Shown piece after piece: positions 44,403 through 52,159 of a DNA stretch of 64,000 nucleotides. The DNA comes from Candidatus Gastranaerophilales bacterium (GTDB lineage Bacteria > Cyanobacteriota > Vampirovibrionia > Gastranaerophilales > Gastranaerophilaceae). Under the pieces are notes generated by a model. That model was given only the letters and a program-made list of their open reading frames with translations, was not told where the DNA came from and did not search any database. The first letter of the stretch is position 1, and the number at the start of each line of letters is the position of its first letter. Made by a program: the position numbers and the translations under genes. The stretch lies in the NCBI GenBank assembly GCA_944325315.1, contig CALVAA010000005.1, positions 1-64,000 of the forward strand, in the 5' to 3' direction.

Positions 44403-45059
44403 ATGTTCAGTCCGCAAATTCAAAGTTATATAGATTCATCTTCGCAAGCCCAGGCGTTTAAGCGTGTGAGCGAAATTAACAACTATATTAATTCGATTTA
44501 TCCCGTACAAAACTCTAATAAAACCCAGCAAGCTTCTGCTTTTGAAGAAATTTTAGCCGAGTCTAAAAAGGAAGATAAATCAGGAATATTTGATTTGGAT
44601 TTGCCCCCAAACATTAAAAAAACTGCCCCTGTGTCTTTCGGCTCTTTGACAAAGGTAACAGCTAAAAAACCGATTTATAATTCCAAAGAAGCAATTTTAG
44701 GCTATGTGAAAGAAGCGAGCGAGAAATACGGGGTTGAAGAAAAACTCATAAAAGCTTTAATAAAACAAGAATCAGGCTTTAATCCAAATGCAGTTTCAAG
44801 TGCAGGTGCAAAAGGTCTAATGCAATTAATGCCTGCAACAGCAAAACATTTAGGCGTAAAAGATGTTTTTAATCCGAAAGAAAATATTGAAGGCGGAGTA
44901 AAATATTTAAGACAAATGCTTGATAAATACAACGGGAATAAAATACTTGCTCTGGCTGCGTATAACGCAGGACCCGGAGCAGTTGATAAGTATGATGGTA
45001 TTCCTCCTTATCGTGAAACTCAAAACTATGTTAAATCCATACTTAAAGATTATCTATAA
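44403..45059 (+). CDS. lytic transglycosylase (flagellar cluster, SLT domain)
   Basis: A 218-residue protein. Residues about 95-218 are a soluble lytic transglycosylase domain: ALIKQESGFNPNAVSSAGAK holds the catalytic Glu, KGLMQLMPATAKHLG and ILALAAYNAGPGAVDKY follow. It cuts peptidoglycan glycan strands with 1,6-anhydro ring formation. The N-terminal 90 residues are low-complexity and lack a clear signal peptide, so export is probably by the flagellar route, as for FlgJ-type enzymes. Position directly before fliE supports a job opening the wall for the rod. Confidence 0.88.
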   Translation: MFSPQIQSYIDSSSQAQAFKRVSEINNYINSIYPVQNSNKTQQASAFEEILAESKKEDKSGIFDLDLPPNIKKTAPVSFGSLTKVTAKKPIYNSKEAILGYVKEASEKYGVEEKLIKALIKQESGFNPNAVSSAGAKGLMQLMPATAKHLGVKDVFNPKENIEGGVKYLRQMLDKYNGNKILALAAYNAGPGAVDKYDGIPPYRETQNYVKSILKDYL

Positions 45060-45070
45060 AGGAATAAAAA

Positions 45071-45385
45071 ATGAACAAATTGAATCCGGTTAACTTTTTT
45101 GAGATGAAAAAAATTGAGCCTATGAATTTGAATGGCTCTATTTCAATTAATACAGAAGAAGTTAATACTAAAAGCTTTAAAGATACAATCGGAGATATGA
45201 TACTCCAATTAAATGAGACAACAAATAAACCACAAGAGCTTGCAAAAGAAGCTATAAAAGGCAATGCAGATATCCATGATGTCATGGCTGCTATTGCCCA
45301 AAGTGAACTTACGGTACAAGCCGCAACAACCGTGACAGGGAAAATCCTGCAAACGTATGAGAAAATAATGCAAATACAGATTTAA
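45071..45385 (+). CDS. fliE: flagellar hook-basal body protein FliE
   Basis: A 104-residue protein that joins the MS ring to the rod. The conserved C-terminus has ELAKEAIKGNADIHDVMAAI, SELTVQAATTVTGKILQTYE and KIMQIQI, matching the FliE helices and terminal motif. The N-terminal 50 residues are variable. An AAAGGAA site 6 bases upstream supports the start. It follows the lytic transglycosylase gene and precedes fliF by 45 bases. Confidence 0.92.
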   Translation: MNKLNPVNFFEMKKIEPMNLNGSISINTEEVNTKSFKDTIGDMILQLNETTNKPQELAKEAIKGNADIHDVMAAIAQSELTVQAATTVTGKILQTYEKIMQIQI

Positions 45386-45430
45386 TATTAACTTTACCCA
45401 ATTATGATAGTATAATTTAACTAGATAAAT

Positions 45431-47137
45431 ATGGAAAAATTTGACCTGAAACAAATACTTGAAAATAAACCTCTTTTGTATACAATAGCTGCCTGTGCAG
45501 GTGTTGTTATTATTATGTTTATAATGATGATTTGTTTTATGGTAAATATACGAAATTCTGCTGCGCCAAGTCAGGACAGTCAAATAAAAGCAGCAGAAAA
45601 AATTATCAAAAACGATCCGGTTACATTATTTACAACGGATAATACCGGAAAAGCCCTTGAAGTGCAGGCACTTTTAGCACGTGAGCAAATTGTTGCAACT
45701 AAAGTAGACAACGGTTCAAAAGTAAGTGTTGTATTAAAAGAATATACTGAAGACCAAAGAGACAGAGCCCTTCTTGCAATAGTTAAAAGCGGACTTTTAG
45801 ACGAACACACCGGTCTTGAAATTTTTGACAAGGGAGATTTTACATCAACAAAAGACGATAAAAAAATTCGTCTTGTAAGAGCAATCAACGGTGAACTTGC
45901 CCGTCTTATAAGAAAAATCCCTCCGATTGAAAATGCTCAGGTATTTATTTCAATACCTGAACAGACATTTTTTGCGCAAAATCAAAAACCAATTACAGCT
46001 ACTGTTCAAATAACAATGCCATCAGGGGAACGTTTGGATAACATGAAAGTAAAAGCAATATCTAATTTGCTTTTAGGTGCAGTCCATGGACTTGAAGCAG
46101 ACAATATTTCAATAACTGACACAAACGGAACAGTCTATAATTCAATTATCGGTGCATCTGACGATGCGATTGCAAAACTTGAAGAAAATGATAAATATAT
46201 GCAATCAAAAGTTAATGCGCAATTAGATAAACTATTGGGTAAAGGAAACTATATTGCAACTGTTTCGACTTTTTTAACACAAGCACCTATTGAAAAGTCA
46301 AGTATACTTTACGATCCCGAACAAAAAACTTCTGTAGCCGAACAGCACTTCAGGGAAAATTTAGGGGATAATCATAATAATTCAGCAACATCCGGAATGA
46401 ATCCCGTTAGCGTATATGTTCCAAGCGGAGTTAAAAGTTCAATTCAACAAGGAACATCTTCCCAAGACAGACAATACTCAAGAACAGCTACAGAAACCCA
46501 ATACGGAGTTTCTAAAACCCAAATAAACGAATATCAGCAAGCAGGTATAATAGAAAAAATTTCAGTTGCAGTTTCAATAGAAGAAAGTGCAATCCCTACC
46601 AATATGAGTTTATATGAACTTAAAAGTCTTATAGCAAGTGCCGCAAGTCCCAAGGTTGATCCTGAGGATGTATCAATTGCTTTTGTGGAATCAAGCAGTC
46701 TTGTGCTTGCTCCCGACAAAGAAAATGAACTTCCTAAACCGGCAGAATCCGGAAACCCTTGGTGGGTTGTTGGCGCTATGCTTTTAGTCGGGCTTATAGC
46801 CGGTTTATCTCATATAGGTAAAAAAGTTAAAGATGAAGCAAGAAAACAAGAAGAAGAACTTGAATATTTAAGACAAATTGCAGCAAGCCAAGAGCAACAA
46901 TTAAAAGATGTTACAAAGCAAGCTTCAAATTTAGTTGCTCAACAAGAACAAATGGCTCAAAATTTTATCGAACAAAAAAACCAATATGCACTTGCTTTGG
47001 AACAAGCTAAATCCATGGCACAGACAGGCCCGAGGCATAATCTGTCCGAAGCGATAAATGAACTTGAATCAGACTTTAATTCTATAGATGAAAATGAAGC
47101 TATAGAAAAAATAAAAAATTGGATTGAAAATGTTTAA
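45431..47137 (+). CDS. fliF: flagellar MS-ring protein FliF
   Basis: Forms the membrane-embedded MS ring. It has 568 residues with two membrane segments (about 18-40, TIAACAGVVIIMFIMMICFM; and 438-458, NPWWVVGAMLLVGLIAGLSH). Between them the ring-building motifs are clear (ALEVQALLAREQIVATKVDN, KIRLVRAINGELARLIRKIP, AQVFISIPEQTFF, and the RBM3 region with SVYVPSGVKSS). The C-terminal tail (about 460-568) is coiled-coil with a final NELESDFNSIDENEAIEKIK segment, where FliG normally binds. It is a little longer than typical in the C-terminal coil. Confidence 0.95.
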   Translation: MEKFDLKQILENKPLLYTIAACAGVVIIMFIMMICFMVNIRNSAAPSQDSQIKAAEKIIKNDPVTLFTTDNTGKALEVQALLAREQIVATKVDNGSKVSVVLKEYTEDQRDRALLAIVKSGLLDEHTGLEIFDKGDFTSTKDDKKIRLVRAINGELARLIRKIPPIENAQVFISIPEQTFFAQNQKPITATVQITMPSGERLDNMKVKAISNLLLGAVHGLEADNISITDTNGTVYNSIIGASDDAIAKLEENDKYMQSKVNAQLDKLLGKGNYIATVSTFLTQAPIEKSSILYDPEQKTSVAEQHFRENLGDNHNNSATSGMNPVSVYVPSGVKSSIQQGTSSQDRQYSRTATETQYGVSKTQINEYQQAGIIEKISVAVSIEESAIPTNMSLYELKSLIASAASPKVDPEDVSIAFVESSSLVLAPDKENELPKPAESGNPWWVVGAMLLVGLIAGLSHIGKKVKDEARKQEEELEYLRQIAASQEQQLKDVTKQASNLVAQQEQMAQNFIEQKNQYALALEQAKSMAQTGPRHNLSEAINELESDFNSIDENEAIEKIKNWIENV

Positions 47138-47158
47138 TTATTGAGGTAATTTATAACC

Positions 47159-48112
47159 ATGGCACAAGGTGATATAAAAACATTTGACTGCGATGCTTTC
47201 GCCAAAGACCTTGCAGGACAAGCAAGCCAGGTTGTGCCTAAAGATATTCAAAAAGAAGACAAAGATTTTGTGGTTGAAATTATTCTTCGTTTTTGCAAAA
47301 TGGCAGGCGATGCTTTAGTCAACGAAGAAAATTCAAAATTAAACGCTCAACAGGCAAGTCTTATTACCCAATTTATAGGCGAGTGGATATTCCATAAGTC
47401 CATAGATATTATACGGGCCGGAATTGAGCCAAAGTTTAGAGAAGGCATTTTACAAAAAGTCGCTTTTACTGTTTTTGATATAGCTAAAAAAGCAGTTGAA
47501 AGAGACATGCCTCAAGAACAGCTTATTACACTTGTTGAAGCACAGGTTAAAAAGTGTTTTACAAAAGCACTCGAAGACCTAAAAGAAAAAGGAATATTAA
47601 ACGAACAAATAACACAAAACGCTCTTGCGCAATCAAATATTGATGCTATGGCAGTCGAGCAGGTAGAAGAAGAAACAGTCAACGAAATTGCCACTATGAG
47701 CGACAGTAAAATTATCAAACTTGCTTCTTTAGCTGTTTTGATTCGTAATTTTCCCCCCGAGAGAATGAAGGGCATTTTGCAAAAATTTAATAAACCTGAA
47801 AGAGATGTGCTTTTAAGATATTTAAAGATGCCTAATTTAGAAGAAAAGCTTGATTTAAAAGCTACAATAAAGTGTTTTGAAGAAATTAAAAACACACTTC
47901 CGGAGGTAGTTGTTGTGAGTTATGATAAAGCATATAAAAAAATGTATAAAATTGTTAAAAATGCGCACAAAAACGAAATTTTGAATATTATAGATAATGA
48001 AAGACCAATGGTAAAAGAATTTGTGTTATCTTGTTATGAGCACAAAAAGAAAAAGCTTCCTGCTTATATTGCAGATACTATATCTAAATATTTAGAAGAA
48101 AATGTTTCATGA
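47159..48112 (+). CDS. FliG-position protein, strongly divergent
   Basis: A 317-residue soluble helical protein in the place of fliG, between fliF and fliH. Residues about 180-250 (SDSKIIKLASLAVLIRNFPP, ERMKGILQKFNKPERDVLLR) and the C-terminal MVKEFVLSCYEHKKKKLPAY with its long helix resemble the helical repeat folds of FliG, but the EHPQR motif and the charged torque helix are not apparent. The N-terminal 170 residues are also helical. The stop overlaps the next start (ATGA), showing coupling. It may be an extreme FliG or a replacement scaffold. Confidence 0.55.
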   Translation: MAQGDIKTFDCDAFAKDLAGQASQVVPKDIQKEDKDFVVEIILRFCKMAGDALVNEENSKLNAQQASLITQFIGEWIFHKSIDIIRAGIEPKFREGILQKVAFTVFDIAKKAVERDMPQEQLITLVEAQVKKCFTKALEDLKEKGILNEQITQNALAQSNIDAMAVEQVEEETVNEIATMSDSKIIKLASLAVLIRNFPPERMKGILQKFNKPERDVLLRYLKMPNLEEKLDLKATIKCFEEIKNTLPEVVVVSYDKAYKKMYKIVKNAHKNEILNIIDNERPMVKEFVLSCYEHKKKKLPAYIADTISKYLEENVS

Positions 48113-48915
48113 TCATAAGAAATAAAAATATTAAAACAAAAAAATCTGAATCATCAAAACAATCCGGTGTTTTCAAAGGAAATGTAATTAAAAAAGAAGA
48201 TTTGATTTTAGACAATGAAAACATCCAAAATACCAATGAAAAAAAAGAACCGGTTTTGCCTTCAAAGATGCCTGAAAACAGCGTAAGCGAATTGGAAGAA
48301 TTTGAAAAAATCGATATTACATCTATTGAATTTAAAGAAAGGGCAGAAAGAAGAAGAGGAGACAGAAGAAGAGGCTATAGAAGAATAGACGAAAGGTCTT
48401 TGGTATCACGTGCCCAAGCGGAAGCACATTCAATAAAAGAATTGGCCGCAAAAGAAGGCTACAAAGAAGGTTTAAAAAAAGCACAGAAGGAAATTGATGA
48501 AATAAAAAGTGCTTTGGTTGAATTTTTAAGCATAAAAGATGAAATGTATAACGATTTTTATCCGCATATTTTAGAAATTTCAATGGAAGTTGCAAAAAAA
48601 ATCATTAAAAAAGAAGTAGAAATGTCGGATGATATACTAAAAAATACGGTTTTATCGGCATTGGAAGAAGTTAATTCAGATGCTGAAAAAATTCAAATAA
48701 AAGTCAACCCTAATGATGAAGAATTTGCCGAAGCATCTTTACCTGATTTAATCAGTGCAAAGAAAATTAATGCAAAGGTAACAATTACTCAAGATTCTAC
48801 GGTTGAAGCGGGAAGTTGCGTTATTATTGCAAATAATGGGGTAATTGATGCTAATTTTTCAACCCAACTTTCAATTTTACAAGCCGCCTTTGGGATTTAT
48901 AAGGGAGGCTTGTAG
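48109..48915 (+). CDS. fliH: flagellar assembly protein FliH
   Basis: Stator-like regulator of the export ATPase FliI. It has 268 residues. An N-terminal variable part (about 1-95) contains an Arg-rich run (RAERRRGDRRRGYRRIDERS) and FKGNVIK at residues 23-29. Then comes a coiled-coil (QAEAHSIKELAAKEGYKEGL, with the GYKEG pattern) and the C-terminal FliH/YscL domain (SMEVAKKIIKKEVEMSDDIL, VTITQDSTVEAGSCVIIANN, and DANFSTQLSILQAAF). It overlaps the previous gene by 4 bases and abuts flhA by one base. fliI is not in the window. Confidence 0.88.
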   Translation: MIIRNKNIKTKKSESSKQSGVFKGNVIKKEDLILDNENIQNTNEKKEPVLPSKMPENSVSELEEFEKIDITSIEFKERAERRRGDRRRGYRRIDERSLVSRAQAEAHSIKELAAKEGYKEGLKKAQKEIDEIKSALVEFLSIKDEMYNDFYPHILEISMEVAKKIIKKEVEMSDDILKNTVLSALEEVNSDAEKIQIKVNPNDEEFAEASLPDLISAKKINAKVTITQDSTVEAGSCVIIANNGVIDANFSTQLSILQAAFGIYKGGL

Positions 48916-50996
48916 TGGCAAATCAAAGACAATCAAATCCTGTATCTGAAATTGCTTTAGCCGGTTTTGTAATAGTCTTAATATTAATCTTGCTTTTAGA
49001 GATGCCTAACTGGGTAATCAATTTTTCAATCAGCTTTAATATTACTCTTGGGATTGTTTTATTAATGATATCTTTATATGTAAACAAGCCCTTAGAGTTG
49101 GCTGCTTTTCCTTCTATTCTTCTTATAGGAACGGTTTTTAGGCTTGTTTTATCAATTGCTTCAACCCGTTTAATTTTAGCCAAAGGAGATGCAGGAGAAG
49201 TAGTTGAAGCATTCGGCCACTTTGTAACCGGCGGAAATATGGTTGTTGGCGGTGTTATATTTTTGATTATTACCGTTGTTCAATTTATGGTAATTACAAA
49301 AGGCGCAGAACGTATAGCTGAAGTTTCAGCTAGATTTGCACTTGATGCTATGCCGGGTAAACAAATGACAATTGATGCGGATTTTAATGCCGGTTTAATT
49401 TCACCGGATGAAGCGGTAAAAAGACGTGAAGATTTACAAAGGGAATCAAGCTTGTATGGTTCTATGGATGGTGCTATGAAGTTTGTAAAGGGTGATACTA
49501 TAGCAGGTATCATTATTACAATTATAAATATCGTAGGCGGTTTAATAATAGGCATTTTATTAAACGGAATGAGTCCTGAGGATGCGATTTCAAAGTATAC
49601 TATTTTAACAATCGGTGATGGTCTTGCCGCTCAAGTTCCCTCATTATTAATGGCTATTTCATCGGGTATAGTAATGACCCGTGCTACGGGCGGGGGTGTT
49701 GCATTGGGTTCTGATTTGGCAGTCCAGATATTGTCTAAGCCGACAAGTTTATTTCTTGCTTCCGGTTTTTTGATTTTAATTGCACTAACTTCAGGTGTAA
49801 CAGGGCTTCCTTGGTTTCCTTTTTTGGTATTTGCGGCAATTTTAATTCTCGGCGGCTTATCAGTTCTTGTAAACCAAGACGTACAACAGCAATTGGGGCA
49901 ATTGGATGCCGTAAAACAAAACATGCAAGATTTAGTTAATCCCAATAAAATGTATGAGCGCCTTGGTGTTGATGTTTTATCCTTGCAGGTCGGAGCAGGG
50001 CTTTTAGTAATAGCAGATCCCGAACAAGACGGCCAACTGTTAGCTAAAATTGCAGCTTTAAGACAAAGAGTAACGGACGATTTAGGCTACATTATTCCAA
50101 ACATTAGAATTATGGATTCAAGTGCCATTGGAGACAACGAATATTTAATTTCAATTCGTGGCAATCCTGTTGCAACGGGAACGGTTTATCCCGGTAAACT
50201 TATGGTAATAGCTGATCAGTATGATGCTTTAGGTAAAAAATTGCCTGAAAATGCTATTGTTTCGGTTGAACCTACTTTCCAATCACAAGCTTATTGGCTA
50301 AACCCTCAGCATATAAGTAAAAGCGACAATATTCAAGCAGTAGATGCTGTTGATGTTATAGTAACACACTTACAAGAGTGTGTCCGTAAGTATGTTGATG
50401 AAGTTATGACAAAAACAGATGTTTTAAAACTTATGGAGCTTGTTAAATCGCAAGACCCGACTCTTGTTAATGACCTTGTTCCTACCATTATATCAACATC
50501 AGATTTAAGAAAGATATTTGTTAATTTAATAAGAGAAAAAGTTTCAATAAAAGATATTATATTTATTTTTGAAAGATTATGTGACTATGCGAGATTTTCA
50601 AAAGAACCGGATATTTTATCAGAGCGCCTAAGGGCCGCACTTGGCCGTCAGATTTGTTTATCAAATGCAAACAAAGATAAAGTCTTATATGCGCTTACAC
50701 TTTCGAGTGAGTGGGAAAAAACACTTGACGACAGTTGCCAAAGAACTGAATTAGGTACGATGTTTTTACTGAATCCGATGCAAGTACAGGAATTAATTGA
50801 ATCGACCGCAAATACACTTATGCATGCTCAAAGCACGGTCGGAGTGCAGCCGGTTATTCTTTGTTCTCCGAGAATTCGCCTTCCTTTGTACCAAATGCTT
50901 GAGCGTCATATACCAACAATTGTTGTAATATCTTATTCTGAGCTTATAACAGACATCCGTGTTGAAGCTATTGATACAATAGGTGAAGACTATTAA
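48915..50996 (+). CDS. flhA: flagellar export gate protein FlhA
   Basis: Largest subunit of the flagellar export gate. It has 693 residues: eight membrane segments (to about 320), the cytoplasmic FHIPEP-type loop (RIAEVSARFALDAMPGKQMT, IDADFNAGLISPDEAVKRRE), and a large C-terminal docking domain (about 350-693) with LSVQVG-like DVLSLQVGAGLLVI, YWLNPQ and RLRAALGRQICLSN. The start is GTG overlapping the fliH stop, with GGGAGG 6 bases upstream. Its stop shares TTAA with the convergent DUF815 gene. Confidence 0.97.
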   Translation: MANQRQSNPVSEIALAGFVIVLILILLLEMPNWVINFSISFNITLGIVLLMISLYVNKPLELAAFPSILLIGTVFRLVLSIASTRLILAKGDAGEVVEAFGHFVTGGNMVVGGVIFLIITVVQFMVITKGAERIAEVSARFALDAMPGKQMTIDADFNAGLISPDEAVKRREDLQRESSLYGSMDGAMKFVKGDTIAGIIITIINIVGGLIIGILLNGMSPEDAISKYTILTIGDGLAAQVPSLLMAISSGIVMTRATGGGVALGSDLAVQILSKPTSLFLASGFLILIALTSGVTGLPWFPFLVFAAILILGGLSVLVNQDVQQQLGQLDAVKQNMQDLVNPNKMYERLGVDVLSLQVGAGLLVIADPEQDGQLLAKIAALRQRVTDDLGYIIPNIRIMDSSAIGDNEYLISIRGNPVATGTVYPGKLMVIADQYDALGKKLPENAIVSVEPTFQSQAYWLNPQHISKSDNIQAVDAVDVIVTHLQECVRKYVDEVMTKTDVLKLMELVKSQDPTLVNDLVPTIISTSDLRKIFVNLIREKVSIKDIIFIFERLCDYARFSKEPDILSERLRAALGRQICLSNANKDKVLYALTLSSEWEKTLDDSCQRTELGTMFLLNPMQVQELIESTANTLMHAQSTVGVQPVILCSPRIRLPLYQMLERHIPTIVVISYSELITDIRVEAIDTIGEDY

Positions 50997-52159
50997 ACGT
51001 CAATATGGGCTAATAAATTATCAATCAATTGTCTTATAATTCTGGGGCTTTTTGAGCCTTTAATAAGGGCAAGTCTTTGTGCTTTTTCAATTAAAAGCTT
51101 TTCTTCTATTTGAATATTGTTATCTTTTGCAAGTTGAATTACAATATCGTTAAATTCATCGTTTGTCGGCTTTGCAAAAAGAATATTTATTCCAAAGCGC
51201 TCGGATAAAGAAGAAATTTCATTAATTGTATCGTTAAGATGAATTTCATCCCCGCATCTTGATTGAAAAGACTCTTTTATAAGATGGCGTCTATTGGAAG
51301 TGGCATAAATTGCTGCGTTTTTAGGGCATTCTATTAAAGAACCTTCGAGAACGGCTTTCATAGTGGAAAGAGTGGGGTCTTGTTCATCGAATGAAATATC
51401 ATCAGCAAAAATTATAAATTTGTGATTGCTGTTTTTCAATTTTTCATACAGCTTATCTAAATTTATAAGGTTGTTTTTAAAAATTTGAACAATTTTTAAT
51501 TCCTTAAATTCTCCCAAAAGCGCCCTTACACTTGAAGATTTTCCGCAGCCTGCATCTCCGTATAAAAGAATATTGTTGACTTTTAAGCCTGATAAAAGAC
51601 TTTTTGTATTATCATATAAAATTCTTTTTTGTTCGACATAACCTTTTAAATCATTAAACCTTAGGTTTTCTTTTAATTCTATCGGTTTAATTTCAAAGTC
51701 GTTGTCGAAAATAAATGCTCTTGAATTTTCAAAAATATCTAATGATTCTTCTTTAATATCGTCAATATTGATACTCGATTTTTCTGTTTCATAAAAAGCA
51801 AGGTATTCAAGAAGTTCGGCCCGGTCTTTAAATTTTTTACAAAGCGCTTCTTTTACGGTGTTGAAATCAATGGAAGCAATATCTGATAATATTTTTAATT
51901 CTTTTTGTGCTTGGTTTTTATCAGATAAGTTTTTTTTGATAAATATTTTTTCTTTTATATAAAGCGAGAAATTTTTTTTGTTTTGACTGTTTAAATTTGA
52001 TACAAAATTTGAATAAGTTTGAATATTTTCTTCGAAACTGTTTGAATTTATGAATCTATCCAAAAAGATAAGGAAACTTTTAATGATTTTATCTTCTTTT
52101 AAAACTTTAAATTCTGTTAAAAAATATGTTTTTAAATATTTTGATTTTATACTATGCAT
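50993..52159 (-). CDS. DUF815-type AAA+ ATPase
   Basis: A 388-residue P-loop ATPase; I start it at the ATG of MHSIKSKYLKTYFLTEFKVL, which overlaps the glgX stop by 8 bases, a sign of coupling. The N-terminal 170 residues are helical and Lys-rich. The ATPase core has NNILLYGDAGCGKSSSVRAL (Walker A), FIIFADDISFD (Walker B), YATSNRRHL (sensor 1) and GSKSPRIIRQLIDNL at the C-terminus. DUF815 proteins are widespread and mostly uncharacterised. The three-gene run with glgX and the DUF1015 gene is worth noting. Confidence 0.9.
   Translation of the reverse strand: MHSIKSKYLKTYFLTEFKVLKEDKIIKSFLIFLDRFINSNSFEENIQTYSNFVSNLNSQNKKNFSLYIKEKIFIKKNLSDKNQAQKELKILSDIASIDFNTVKEALCKKFKDRAELLEYLAFYETEKSSINIDDIKEESLDIFENSRAFIFDNDFEIKPIELKENLRFNDLKGYVEQKRILYDNTKSLLSGLKVNNILLYGDAGCGKSSSVRALLGEFKELKIVQIFKNNLINLDKLYEKLKNSNHKFIIFADDISFDEQDPTLSTMKAVLEGSLIECPKNAAIYATSNRRHLIKESFQSRCGDEIHLNDTINEISSLSERFGINILFAKPTNDEFNDIVIQLAKDNNIQIEEKLLIEKAQRLALIKGSKSPRIIRQLIDNLLAHIDV

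Noticed and set aside
48131-48200. FKG in FliH as part of the FKG leader group
   Set aside because: The FKGNVIKKED sequence is at residues 23-32 of FliH, and FliH N-termini often carry a VIK-type motif for other reasons, so I did not count it as support.
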